Below are positions 35,082-44,700 of a DNA stretch of 60,365 nucleotides, piece after piece. Both the position numbers and the translations under genes were made by a program. Every line of letters starts with the position of its first letter. The stretch's first letter is position 1. Source of the DNA: Scatosoma sp045613545. GTDB lineage: Bacteria; Bacillota; Clostridia; Christensenellales; Borkfalkiaceae. The notes under the pieces are model-generated. The model had not been told where the DNA came from. It was given only the letters and a program-made list of their open reading frames with translations, and searched no databases. The DNA lies in NCBI GenBank assembly GCA_045613545.1, contig JAZLBD010000011.1, forward strand, positions 1-60,365, written 5' to 3'.

Positions 35082-35870
35082 TTAAAGTTTGCTTTCTGCA
35101 TAGACGAACACGGTAAAAGTAGGCATAACGTCTTCCGCATGCGCCAAAATCACCTTGTCACGCTCTTCCGCCTTTTTCGTTTCGTCATATTCAAGGTTGT
35201 TTTCTATCGCTTCTAAATCCTCCGCGTATCCGTAAAGAATCGCGCGGAAATCTTCTAGCGTTCTTTTCACTTCCGCGTAGGAAATATCTTTTCCCGCGTC
35301 GTCGTAATATAAACCGGGATTTTCGCCACCGAACACGTCTCCCCAAGCAAACGCGACGTCGAAACTAAATTCGTACGTACCCGTAGTACCGCTGTACGCA
35401 ATGGCTTCTCCCTCTACGTAAGCCTCCCCACTCGTTGCTTTGGCGTTCGTAGTCGAGCCGTCGGGCAAAACGATATACCCAGCGTCCGCGGCGTCTTTTA
35501 CGCCTTGGGGGATTTCTATTTTATAATAGAGATCGCCGAGTTCTTCCAAAGGGGAAATTTTACCAGAGACGGTGATTTCTAGCGATTCTCCAAGACCGCT
35601 TTTATACTTAACTCTCCCCGTGACGTCTTCCACTTTCGGCTCGAAATAAAATCCTTGCGACTCCGAGGAAATCGCTACGTTGGAAAAGGAGAGGGAACCG
35701 CCTTCCACGAGCCCTACGCTCACGTTCCCTTGTACGCTGTCTTCTGTGTTCATCGACATAACCCACGCGGCAAACCCCGTCGTGCCAAGCGCTACTGAGG
35801 TAAACACAATCGTACCGAACGTGACCGCCTTTCTCTTGAAAGAAAGTCGCGTCAATCTATTCTTCTTCAT
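35082..35870 (-). CDS. Secreted protein with SipW-class signal peptide (TasA-like context)
   Basis: The 262-residue protein begins with a basic run and a hydrophobic segment ending in 'TTGFAAWVMSMNTEDSVQGNVSVG'. The Ala-Ala-Trp placement right after the hydrophobic core matches the SipW-cognate signal class. The mature part is acidic and beta-rich ('SLSFSNVAISSESQGFYFEPKVEDVTGRVKYKSGLGESLEITVSGKI', in pieces), in the style of camelysin/TasA-type proteins though not clearly homologous. A good CAGGAGAT ribosome site precedes it. It lies 25 bp after the 273-residue relative, just upstream of the peptidase expected to cleave it. Confidence 0.8.
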   Translation of the reverse strand: MKKNRLTRLSFKRKAVTFGTIVFTSVALGTTGFAAWVMSMNTEDSVQGNVSVGLVEGGSLSFSNVAISSESQGFYFEPKVEDVTGRVKYKSGLGESLEITVSGKISPLEELGDLYYKIEIPQGVKDAADAGYIVLPDGSTTNAKATSGEAYVEGEAIAYSGTTGTYEFSFDVAFAWGDVFGGENPGLYYDDAGKDISYAEVKRTLEDFRAILYGYAEDLEAIENNLEYDETKKAEERDKVILAHAEDVMPTFTVFVYAESKL

Positions 35871-35895
35871 TTCGTTTTATCTCCTGTTAAAACCA

Positions 35896-36717
35896 TTACG
35901 CGTAGTCTGCGTCAATGGTCATCTTGTACGAAACGCCGTTGAGCGCGTCATACAAGTTGGTAAGTTTCGTCGTTGCCTCCGAAGCTAACTCTGGGCTATA
36001 CTCTAGCTCATTAAAATAAGTATATGCATTTCGATTGCCGAAATCGGAGCCCCACTTGAATTCCACCTTAATATAATAGACGTTCGTATTGCTACCCGAA
36101 AGAGAAATTTGCAAGTAGTCTGCGTCCACTTGTTGCTCTTCAACCGTTGCTTTCGCATCTTTATTATACGTTTCCGTGTTGCCTACTTTTGCATACGTAT
36201 AAGAAACCGTCTCGCCTTCTCCCTCTGCAGGAGTCGTCGTCTTCGTTTCTTTCCAAACGGTAAATTCGGGAGCGCCGATCGACGCGCCGATTGCGCCTTC
36301 AAACTTTGATACGTTCGTCGCCTCGAACTTGACCGTCAAACTAGAAAGGGTAGCATTGCTCGTCGTAGCGGTCACTTTCAGCCAAGCAACTAAGTTTTCC
36401 TTTTTAGTATCGCCATTCGTGAGCCAAGCGTTTTCGATCGTCGTTTCCGGAGCGCCGTAATACATTTGAGAATTACTCCCTTTCGTTGCGCCCGTGAGCG
36501 TAATCGTACTATTTTCTTCTTTCACGTTGATCCATTCACCCGTCAAAGTAATCTGCGACGTGCTAACCGTATCCACTTTAATCGTGCCGTTCACGGGGGC
36601 GGATTGCGTAGGGACGGTGATGATCCAACTTGCAAGCCCCACGCTAACGACGGCAAGCGTCGTTAAGAGGGACGCGATTTTTAAGCCTATCCCAAATTTT
36701 CTTCTTTTCGTTTTCAT
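35896..36717 (-). CDS. Secreted protein with SipW-class signal peptide
   Basis: From the ATG at 36717 (AAAGGAGAT nine bases upstream; a frame extending 24 codons further has no such site) the protein has 273 residues. The signal is basic ('KTKRRKFG'), hydrophobic, then 'VSVGLASWIITVPTQSAPVNGTIKVDTV', with Trp just after the small-residue cleavage region. The mature part is Thr/Ser-rich and beta-like ('QITLTGEWINVKEENSTITLTG', 'TATTSNATLSSLTVKFEATNVS'), suggesting a fibrous or matrix protein. It is the first gene of the ~12-kb operon, behind a consensus promoter and a long leader, so it is probably the most strongly expressed product. Confidence 0.82.
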   Translation of the reverse strand: MKTKRRKFGIGLKIASLLTTLAVVSVGLASWIITVPTQSAPVNGTIKVDTVSTSQITLTGEWINVKEENSTITLTGATKGSNSQMYYGAPETTIENAWLTNGDTKKENLVAWLKVTATTSNATLSSLTVKFEATNVSKFEGAIGASIGAPEFTVWKETKTTTPAEGEGETVSYTYAKVGNTETYNKDAKATVEEQQVDADYLQISLSGSNTNVYYIKVEFKWGSDFGNRNAYTYFNELEYSPELASEATTKLTNLYDALNGVSYKMTIDADYA

Positions 36718-36892
36718 AACGTAGTATCTCCTTTGAAAAAATAGTTTCTTTCTTCTACGGCTTTCGCTTCGCGATCGCCGATATTTCATAGTAGTAATAT
36801 ATTTACAAAAGACTTCTTTCGTGCTGTTTTTTGAAAAAATCGCCCTTTTATTTTTTTTGTGAAAGCGACATTTTTCGCAGTTTTATGCAGTC
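36718..36892 (-). promoter_or_regulatory. Long 5' leader (~170 bases) of the surface-system operon
   Basis: The predicted start near 36886 leaves about 170 untranslated bases before the ATG. I see short inverted repeats but no riboswitch class that I recognise. A cis-acting RNA element is possible, given the similar leaders of the other surface genes. Confidence 0.35.
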
Positions 36893-36921
36893 ATTATATA
36901 CCCTTATTTCTTTTTTGTCAA
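36893..36921 (-). promoter_or_regulatory. Consensus sigma-A promoter of the SipW/AAA surface operon
   Basis: On the minus strand TTGACA (complement of 36916-36921) and TATAAT (complement of 36893-36898) are separated by 17 bases. It drives the 273- and 262-residue secreted proteins and, by read-through of the weak hairpin at 35040, the downstream enzymes to 24956. Confidence 0.9.
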
Positions 36922-37087
36922 GAGAAAAAGGGGTTTTTCGTCTTTTTTATCTTGACGGGCTCCGTCCACGTCCTTAAAAACGGCTAAATTCCTTGTAAAT
37001 AAAGGGTTTTTACGTTTAGAGGAATTCGCGCCTTTGAGACAAGACGTCTTTTGATTGATTTTTAGTAGCAAACCGCCGTCTTTTTCT

Positions 37088-37127
37088 AAAAAAGAGCCCG
37101 ATTTTTAACCCAAACGGGCTCTTTTTT
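37088..37127 (-). terminator. Rho-independent terminator of the 1172-residue protein gene
   Basis: AAAAAAGAGCCCG (37088-37100) pairs with CGGGCTCTTTTTT (37115-37127) across a 14-base loop. The hairpin begins 3 bases past the stop codon and has a T6 run on the minus strand. It separates the two surface-protein units. Confidence 0.88.
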
Positions 37128-37130
37128 AGT

Positions 37131-40100
37131 TTAGCTTGAAATGATGGCTACGTTAAAGGAACTGGTTATGTTTTCTGCGCTTAATTCGAGGCTAGGTTTT
37201 CCGCTAGGCCAAGCGTCCTCTTTATCAGAGTCTTCAACGCCACCGCTAAAGGTAATTTTTATTGTTCTTCTATCAAGGAAGCTTGCTCCAGAATTGCTTT
37301 CGGCTTTGATGGAGAAAGAATCCCCGCTTACGATATAAAGAGTTGTAAGCGTTTTATCTTGTTCAACTCCATTTACTTTAATACTGGTGACGGTACTAGC
37401 CGTAATAGAAGTAATAGAAATCGTAAGTTTATTCGCCCAATTTACCGTGATTTCCGTCGTTGCGCTTACCTTTATCTTCGTCCCCGTCAAGGTTGCGGTA
37501 GACAGCACGGTCCAACCGTTGAAATATCTATCGTAGAGAACGTTATTGTCATAATCGTCGAGACTACCGTTTGTTGCAGTCAAGTCGTATTCTTGATTTG
37601 CCAACAAATATACGGGATCAAAACTGAACGCGGGAAGATTGCCACGATTCGTATCCGTCTTGAACGTTAAGACAAACTTATCCGTCCAAGTAGCTTTCAA
37701 GGTGGTGTGGCTGGCAATACTGATCGCGCCGTTTGAAATTGTACCCGTACCCGACGCAATGGTCCAACCGCTATTATACTTCGTTATAGACGTCGTCTTA
37801 TTCGTTTCGTCGAAAGTCGGCAAGGTATAGAGTTGGTCGCTTAACAAGTAAACGCTTGCGATTTCCGTCGGGTTTGCATTTCCCGCTTCGGCTTTGTTGA
37901 CGTCGAACGTTAAAACGTTCTTTTCGATCCACTTCGCATACAAGGTACGAGTCTCTCCGTTTTCAATATCCAAGCCGATTTCTGGATCGTAAGGCGTTGT
38001 AAACGCCGCGTCTACGTACCATCCGCCAAAGTAGTGCGTCTTTTCAAACTTATCGTCATATTTCGTTATAGTGCTTTGAATGGTGTTATCCGCAGTAGGA
38101 TTCCAATGCAAGTTCGAAGTGGTGATCGTAGAGAAGGTAATATCAGAATATTGCGTACCCGTATCGAGGCTAACGTAATAAACAACCGCAGTCCATTCGC
38201 CGTAAATAGAAATTTGACCGTTTGCATAATAAGACATCAAGGTGTCAAACGACAACGCGCCGTCGATACCCGTTGTGCACGCCGAATCGAAATACCAACC
38301 TGTGAAAGTATAATTGGAATTCTCCCAGAGTATATCGTTCGGTAAGGAGAATTCTTCGCTCTCAATAGTAAACGAAGTCGGTAGCGTGTTGGGGAGCGAG
38401 GGATAGGTCACGCCCGTAAGCCCCGTATACGCATAGGAAATGGTATAAGAAATAGGTGTAAATTTCGGATAGAGCGTAATAGTCGTGGTTGCGCTCGTCA
38501 TATCCACGCTGTCGCCGACGTCCGCTTTATTGGTAAAGCTCGAATCAAAATACCACCCGTCGAACGTATAATGCGCGGGGATAGTAGGATCCGATAAATC
38601 GCTATCCGTAAGAGAATAGGGATATCCAACAAATTGGTCGGAACGTACGACGTCGCCTTTAACGGAATTATTGTTAAACTCCGCATATTGGATCGTTAAC
38701 GACGCGGGAATTGCCCAAGCGTACGCGCCAGTTGAAAGTTTTTTGGAATAATACGTACCTGTCGTCGAGGTCGTCGATCCACTTGTCAAAGGCAAGGACA
38801 ACGTTTTTGATACGGGTAAAAAAGTAGCCTCCCCATCCGAGGGCAATACCTTACTGTTTACAGTCCCGTTAACAAGTTCGTACGCCGTTGTGCTATTTGA
38901 TCCTGTGAGATTCAAGCTTGCGCCGGCAACCGTCGTTTGAATAAGTCCACCGATATTTTTAGAAGTCGTTAAAGACCCGTTCACGATCAATTTTCCGTCG
39001 GCAAGTTCGGTAGGATATAAATATCCAGCCGCAGCAGCGCTGGTTTTAACAAAGCAATTCGTTGTGTAAACGATAATCTCGTTAGCGGTTAAATCAACGC
39101 CTTGATTGACGGTTAAAGAACCGCCTTGCATAATTTTAATTTTTTGATGGAACGTGACTTTAGCGTTTTTATTTGACGTGGGAAGTTTGTTAAGCGTTAT
39201 CGCATAATGATTGGAAATAGGGAAATGCGAATTAGAAGAAGATATATTTCTATCTAAAACACTTAAACTCATATTGTTTATGGCAAAATCGCCATAAAAA
39301 TCCAAATAATCTTTTACTTCCGTGCTTGAAAAATGAGAAATAATATAACTGCCCGCTTCTAATTGGATAAAAGCGTCGCTTGTGTTCCCAATCAATAAGA
39401 AAGAACTTTCATTATTCGATGCTCCCAAAATACTTGTAGCCCATAAATTCACTTCGCTAATAACTTGAGAGCTGGAAGATATTTTTGTTTCAACGGCTAC
39501 GTTTTCCATATAAAAACGGTTAAAGGGAAGCCCTTTAGGCTTGGAAACTGCACCGCTATTTGTTCCACCGCCTTCAAAAAATACGCCTGCGAAAATAGTA
39601 CCGCCACGGTGTTCTACAAGGTTGAAAAGCGTAGTCAAACTACCGCTATCCAAAAGAAGTTGCGGTTTCTGCGTTCCCGAATAAGCCTCGTCGCTTACAA
39701 TAAACCCGTAGTTGGTGATCGTGCCGTTCGATTGCAATTTTGCAGAAGCTTGCAAGGTGATTTGCGCGTAATCGACTATGGTATAACTATTGAGCGCTTG
39801 ACCGCCGTTCCCACCGGAAACAACGCCACCTACTTTAATCGCGCCGTTGTTGGTCAAAGTCTTTCCGCTTGCAATCGTAATATTGTTTTTCAAATATTTC
39901 GTAGGGTTATTTCTATACGCGGAAGTGGATCTTTCTACGCTGGGATAACGATACGTCTTTACATCATTATTTGTCTCAGAATAAGAAGTATCTTTTGCTA
40001 TTCCTTTAATATAATCGGTGCCGTAATTATTAGAAGAATAATAATAGTCGACGACGGTCGTAGTAGTATAAGGCAACGACAACGTGACCCCCGATTTTAT

Positions 40101-40649
40101 CTCGGCGTTTTTCGTAATGGTTTTTGCGCGTTTTGCCGTCGTCGTTTCCGTCGTGTAGTCGCGGGTTGGAATTACGGTAATCGTTCCCGAAGTCGTTTTA
40201 TCAATAGCGGTATCTATCGTACTATAGTATACGCTTCCGCAGTAAGCAACGGGTTCTAAAGGTACTTGCACCGTCGTGGAAGCAGGCGCGGAATAAATGA
40301 GCGTTTTTGCCTTAAACGATACGGTCACATTGCCTTTTAATTCAGTGGCAGTCCCTGTTGCAGTATAAATAGCAGAATAGTCGTAGCTCGGCTCAAAAAA
40401 CGTCGTCACGTCGACGTCCCCTGCCATGACCTTTAATCCCGTTATCGTTGAGCTACTTTCGTTCCCCACATAAATTTTACTTGCGTTGAGGTTATCCGTA
40501 TTGATCGTCGTTGTTATAGCTTCAAAAGGTTGTGGCGCGCCGACTGTTTTCTCGCCTAAAAGAATCCACGTGGAAGCGCCCGCCGTGCAAAGCAAAGCGG
40601 TGAATAATACCAAAAGTATTAAAACGTATTTCCGTACGTGTCTTCTCAT
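37131..40649 (-). CDS. Large secreted repeat protein with SipW-class signal and InlB-type B-repeats
   Basis: The 1172-residue protein starts 'RRHVRKYVLILLVLFTALLCTAGASTWILLGEKTVG', with a Trp after 'GAST', a SipW-class signal. Residues ~30-690 are Thr/Ser/Asn-rich with beta-strand periodicity ('TVTTIT'-like, 'NGTITNYGFIVS', 'INNMSLSVLDRN'), possibly a beta-solenoid. Residues ~700-1100 hold four to five Listeria-Bacteroides repeats ('HYTFDGWYFDSSFTNKAD', 'YTFTGWYFDSACTTG', 'HYFGGWYVDAAFTTPY', each followed by 'TLYPKF', 'SIYGEW' or 'TLYAKW'). There is no LPxTG, so attachment must be by another route. It looks like an adhesin or matrix scaffold, expressed with the 225-residue protein just upstream. 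Confidence 0.85.
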   Translation of the reverse strand: MRRHVRKYVLILLVLFTALLCTAGASTWILLGEKTVGAPQPFEAITTTINTDNLNASKIYVGNESSSTITGLKVMAGDVDVTTFFEPSYDYSAIYTATGTATELKGNVTVSFKAKTLIYSAPASTTVQVPLEPVAYCGSVYYSTIDTAIDKTTSGTITVIPTRDYTTETTTAKRAKTITKNAEIKSGVTLSLPYTTTTVVDYYYSSNNYGTDYIKGIAKDTSYSETNNDVKTYRYPSVERSTSAYRNNPTKYLKNNITIASGKTLTNNGAIKVGGVVSGGNGGQALNSYTIVDYAQITLQASAKLQSNGTITNYGFIVSDEAYSGTQKPQLLLDSGSLTTLFNLVEHRGGTIFAGVFFEGGGTNSGAVSKPKGLPFNRFYMENVAVETKISSSSQVISEVNLWATSILGASNNESSFLLIGNTSDAFIQLEAGSYIISHFSSTEVKDYLDFYGDFAINNMSLSVLDRNISSSNSHFPISNHYAITLNKLPTSNKNAKVTFHQKIKIMQGGSLTVNQGVDLTANEIIVYTTNCFVKTSAAAAGYLYPTELADGKLIVNGSLTTSKNIGGLIQTTVAGASLNLTGSNSTTAYELVNGTVNSKVLPSDGEATFLPVSKTLSLPLTSGSTTSTTGTYYSKKLSTGAYAWAIPASLTIQYAEFNNNSVKGDVVRSDQFVGYPYSLTDSDLSDPTIPAHYTFDGWYFDSSFTNKADVGDSVDMTSATTTITLYPKFTPISYTISYAYTGLTGVTYPSLPNTLPTSFTIESEEFSLPNDILWENSNYTFTGWYFDSACTTGIDGALSFDTLMSYYANGQISIYGEWTAVVYYVSLDTGTQYSDITFSTITTSNLHWNPTADNTIQSTITKYDDKFEKTHYFGGWYVDAAFTTPYDPEIGLDIENGETRTLYAKWIEKNVLTFDVNKAEAGNANPTEIASVYLLSDQLYTLPTFDETNKTTSITKYNSGWTIASGTGTISNGAISIASHTTLKATWTDKFVLTFKTDTNRGNLPAFSFDPVYLLANQEYDLTATNGSLDDYDNNVLYDRYFNGWTVLSTATLTGTKIKVSATTEITVNWANKLTISITSITASTVTSIKVNGVEQDKTLTTLYIVSGDSFSIKAESNSGASFLDRRTIKITFSGGVEDSDKEDAWPSGKPSLELSAENITSSFNVAIISS

Positions 40650-40663
40650 AGCCTATCCTTTTA

Positions 40664-41341
40664 TCATTTACTGTGTACGCACGTATTAAAGACGAACGTA
40701 TTTCCGTTTAAGCAGTCGTATACCTCTTCTTCGTTGCCCGTAGAATCGAAGAGAATCGTTAACTTGATCTTCCCGTCTTCCGTAAGAGCAGAAAAATCGT
40801 AGTTCTCGATGAGTACGGTGTACCCTATCGCCACCGTTTTTTCGCCTATCACAGCGGAATTTTTCGTAATCCAAGGCATAGAGGATCCTATCCCCGACGC
40901 GTCAAGGGTTCTAATCTCCGCCAGCGTATCGTTGAAAAAAGCCGAAGGGGTCGTTCCCAACGTAAACGCAACGGAAATATCCATCGTCGTTTCTCCAAGC
41001 GCTTTCAAGTTTTGGCAGTTATCGTAATCGACGATAAGATGTATCGTGATGCTCGCCGTCGACGAATTCGTGTAAATGGTTTTTCCGTTTTCTTCCGTTG
41101 CCACAACGAACCCGTCTTGGTTATACGCAGGCAAAATCACGCCGTCGCCATCCGTTTGGGTGTCGGGGTTATCAAAGGAAAGATAGTTATCCGCGTATAT
41201 GACGTAGTCCGTCTTCACACCGCCGAGAATTTCTACCGGCGTGACCGACGGCGTAGTGAACGTCCACGAAGCGAAACCAATCGAGAAGATAGACGTGAGC
41301 GACAATGCGCACATAAATTTTCGAACGCTTGTGTATTTCAT
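40664..41341 (-). CDS. Secreted protein with SipW-class signal peptide
   Basis: The 225-residue protein starts 'MKYTSVRKFMCALSLTSIFSIGFASWTFTTPSVTPVEILGG'; 'GFASWTFTTP' closely matches 'GLASWIITVP' of the 273-residue protein. The mature part is acidic with beta-strand patterns ('ASITIHLIVDYDNCQNLKALGETTMDISVAF') and two Cys near the end ('DCLNGNTFVFNTCVHSK') that could form a disulfide. It is the first gene of its own unit behind a consensus promoter and AAAGGAGAAGAAT ribosome site, 14 bp upstream of the giant repeat protein. I infer a role as a pilin-like or anchoring subunit. Confidence 0.8.
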   Translation of the reverse strand: MKYTSVRKFMCALSLTSIFSIGFASWTFTTPSVTPVEILGGVKTDYVIYADNYLSFDNPDTQTDGDGVILPAYNQDGFVVATEENGKTIYTNSSTASITIHLIVDYDNCQNLKALGETTMDISVAFTLGTTPSAFFNDTLAEIRTLDASGIGSSMPWITKNSAVIGEKTVAIGYTVLIENYDFSALTEDGKIKLTILFDSTGNEEEVYDCLNGNTFVFNTCVHSK

Positions 41342-41443
41342 TCTATTCTTCTCCTTTCATATATTTTTCTTGTCTCCTTGCGGACAAACTCTTGCCTCGT
41401 ATCCTTCAAAAAAGGATATTATGCGACATTCTTATTCACTGTA
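41342..41443 (-). promoter_or_regulatory. ~100-base 5' leader of the 225-residue secreted protein gene
   Basis: The leader contains a small hairpin, TGTC...GACA, in 'tgtccgcaaggagaca', and a pair of GGATA repeats. No riboswitch class is recognised. Confidence 0.3.
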
Positions 41444-41472
41444 ATTATACATGTAAGGCGTCACTTTGTCAA
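41444..41472 (-). promoter_or_regulatory. Consensus sigma-A promoter of the second secreted-protein unit
   Basis: On the minus strand TTGACA (complement of 41467-41472) and TATAAT (complement of 41444-41449) are 17 bases apart. It drives the 225- and 1172-residue proteins and ends at the terminator at 37088-37127. Confidence 0.9.
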
Positions 41473-41644
41473 GAAGAAATGTAGGTTTTTTGAATTTTAT
41501 CCTTTCCCTAAATTTCTCCCTTTTTTGCATTTTTTTAGTAAATTCTATCATATCTTTATACTTTACGAAAGCAAAAGCGAATCCGACCAAACCACCGATC
41601 TACCTTACAAAAAACAACCTTTTTTTCCTAAATCACATTAAAAA

Positions 41645-41669
41645 CCGTAGCAAGAGGGCTACGGGTTTT
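41645..41669. terminator. Second, weaker hairpin beyond the giant lipoprotein gene
   Basis: CCGTAGC (41645-41651) pairs with GCTACGG (41658-41664), flanked by A4 and T5. It may be a tandem terminator behind 41690-41717 or terminate plus-strand transcription. Confidence 0.55.
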
Positions 41670-41689
41670 TGTCTTTTGCGCGTAAAAAA

Positions 41690-41717
41690 GCTGTCGCAGG
41701 GGTTAGCCTGCGACAGC
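41690..41717 (-). terminator. Strong terminator of the giant lipoprotein gene
   Basis: GCTGTCGCAGG (41690-41700) pairs perfectly with CCTGCGACAGC (41707-41717) across a 6-base loop. On the minus strand it is followed directly by T6, and it lies 20 bases after the stop codon. Confidence 0.93.
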
Positions 41718-41737
41718 CACAAATGGTTTTGTAAACG

Positions 41738-44700
41738 TTATTCCGCAATTACGGGAGTCGCGCCAAAGAGAAGGGGCACGTCTCCAGCAGAGCTCGAATG
41801 ATACCATCTAACGCTGAGCGTATACGTTTCGCCTGCTTTGAGTTCGTAGACGATTTTGAAATTAGCGCTATTGCCACCATCGTCGTTTGAAGCCAATTCG
41901 TTCCCTTCTGCATCGTAAAGAATGGCGAACGTATCACCTTCTACAAAAGAAGTGAATACCCATTCTCCATCCTCGCTAGGCGCAATGGTGTAGGTTTTGT
42001 TTTCGTTTGCGCCAACGTAATCGGTAAAGGATACGTTGGACGTAATTACGCCGGTTATCACCGTAGATTCCGTGAACGTAATGCCATAATCGAAGCTTCC
42101 GTCCGAGCCATAAGGAACAAACGAAAATCTTACGTCGTAGTCGGTATAACCATTTTCCGTTGCCCACGCATCCACAGCCGATTTGCTAAATGCATAAGCG
42201 CGAATGCCGTCAATCGTAATAAAGTCGATTCCCGACCAAATGGCAACTTCCATTCCGTCTGCGAAAATAAGGCTCACGTATTGCGAGAACGAAACTTCGC
42301 TGTTCGTATAATAACCGACAACGTAATACTCGCCGTTGCCATAGGCTTCGGTCAAATCTTCCATGACGATATCGCCACTTACACCGTTCGCATTTTCAAG
42401 ACCACACTCGAAACAGAAATGCCAATTTTCGGTAATCTGTACCCAATTGTGATCGTGAGGAGAAAGGACGTAGAATTCGGTACGGTTGCCACAAATGACA
42501 CATTCGCTACATCCCTCGCCGTCTTGCGTACAAGTAGGGTTCTTGATGGTCACGCGGTCATAGAATTTACAATTATCGTAGACGTTTTCTTCTCTTACGC
42601 CGTCGCTATCCGTATAAATTTGCGTTTCTATGCATTCGCCGTCAAAAGTATACGTATGGTCGTATCTATACCAATAATCCCCTTCTTCTCTATAGGAATA
42701 AATCGTGTAAGCATAGTCTTTGTAGTAGACGCACGCATATTCTTCTAAACGGCTGTAGCCGTTGGATTCCGTGTAACGGCTCGAAGTCTTGTATCCGCCG
42801 TCGCCAAAGGTTCCGGTGTACGACTCTTCGTTTCTAAATTCTTCATACCAATACTCGGTATTATCCGCATAAATATCTTTACGATATACGCGGTTTGTAT
42901 ACCAATCGCCGTCGCCGTTCGTTGTATATTCTTCCACTCTTTCGTAATATTTGTTTTGTCCGTTGTCTAAGGTGTTGAAAGCGGATTGCTCATACTTGAT
43001 GCAAACACCGTCTTCGTTATAGGTGTACTTTATATTATAGTAGCTTCCGCAATCGGAACAATCGTACCGCGTATGATGTTCCGTGCTACTGTCTACGTAA
43101 TTATGATAAATCATGCTACTATCCGTCTTAAACGACACTTCGTACTCGTAAGTTCCGGTCGTTTCGTTGTAGCCGAATTGCCACGTTTCATAACGATAAG
43201 CCGTGCACGAATTTTCGTCTTTCAACCAGTAATATGCATACCGAATCTTATACGCGCAAGCCACTTCTACGGGATCGGTCACAGCGCAGATATAAAGGCG
43301 CGCTTCGTTCCAAATACCGTTCCAACCGTTAATCGTATACTGACCTTCGGTGAGAGCGTCTTCAATCCACATTTCGCACCATTCACTCCCCAATTCGCAG
43401 AGGCTATGGTCGAGAGACAAAGAGTTTCGTTGCCCGCACGCGCATCCGTAAACGCTTGCATAACCGCCACAGACGCTTCCGTACTCGGAAAGGTCGACGC
43501 GCTCTTTCTCGTAGGTGTAGTGATAATAGGATTCGTTGCTATACTCATATTCGCAATCCACGCACTTATAGGTAATCACTACGCCGTCTGCACAAGTTTC
43601 GCCCATCAAGGTACTCGTTATCGCATATTCGTGATCTTCCTCAACGAGGGTATATTCCACCTCTCCAATGAGGTCTACGCCTAAATTGATAACGACCGTG
43701 TAGTAATAGGTCAACGTACAAGTCGTACGATCTTTTACCGTGTAGTAAGAAGAGGTATAGCGAAGACCACAATTCGTGCAAGAACGAACGTCAACGTGAA
43801 TCAATCTGTGTTCTTCGTCGTAATACTCGTCAGACGTCCACGTATTGAAGCAAGAGCTTTCCAAGTAAACGTCGTGTACTTGACCGCAAGCGCACTCTTC
43901 GTAAACGAATTCGCCGTAGCAAGCGCCCCTTTCGGAGAGATCTACTCTTTCTTTTTCGGTCATAGCGTGCTCGTACGAAACGTAAGCGTCAACACAACCG
44001 CATTCCGTGTAAATGCTTCCGTAGAGAACACCATCCTCGCAAGATTCCGCGTCCGCAAGGAGAGCGGAGAAATACTTGTAGGAATTATGCATACAGTTCA
44101 CACCCGAAGTCGTTTGCATAAACATAACGTCAATAACGCCTTCTTCGTCAAAGCCAAGATATCCAATACGGTAAACGTACGTCGTTCCAGCCGTCAAATT
44201 AGCGGTCAAGAGGAATTGTACGTCGTGACCAGCGTCGTCGTTTTCGTCTATTTGAACCAATTCCCCGTCAACGACCTTGTAAAGTTCTACGTACGTATCT
44301 CCATTCGCTAAACCCATGATGGTATACGTTGCAGATTCATTCGGGGTAAAGGCGTAATCGTAATAATAGCTTCCGTCGTGCAATTCCATCTGAACGCTAA
44401 ATACTTCAGCGCTGTTTACGGTATCACACTTATCGCAAGTAGTCGTAATGATCGACGCGCCGTCTACCAAACTTGCCTCGATATCGGTAAAGTTGTGGTT
44501 TGCATAGACCACTTCTTTTTCATAGCGGTAGATCACTTCGTCGAATGTCACTACGATGGTATCCAATTCAATGAGAGCGCAACCTTCTTCTTCGGATTCG
44601 TGGTTGAACGCAATGCTCAAACCGCAATCTTCGCAAACGTACGTTGACAGTTCGTCGTCGTAAGTAAAGGTATCCTCGTTAAATTTGAAGTCATAGTAAT

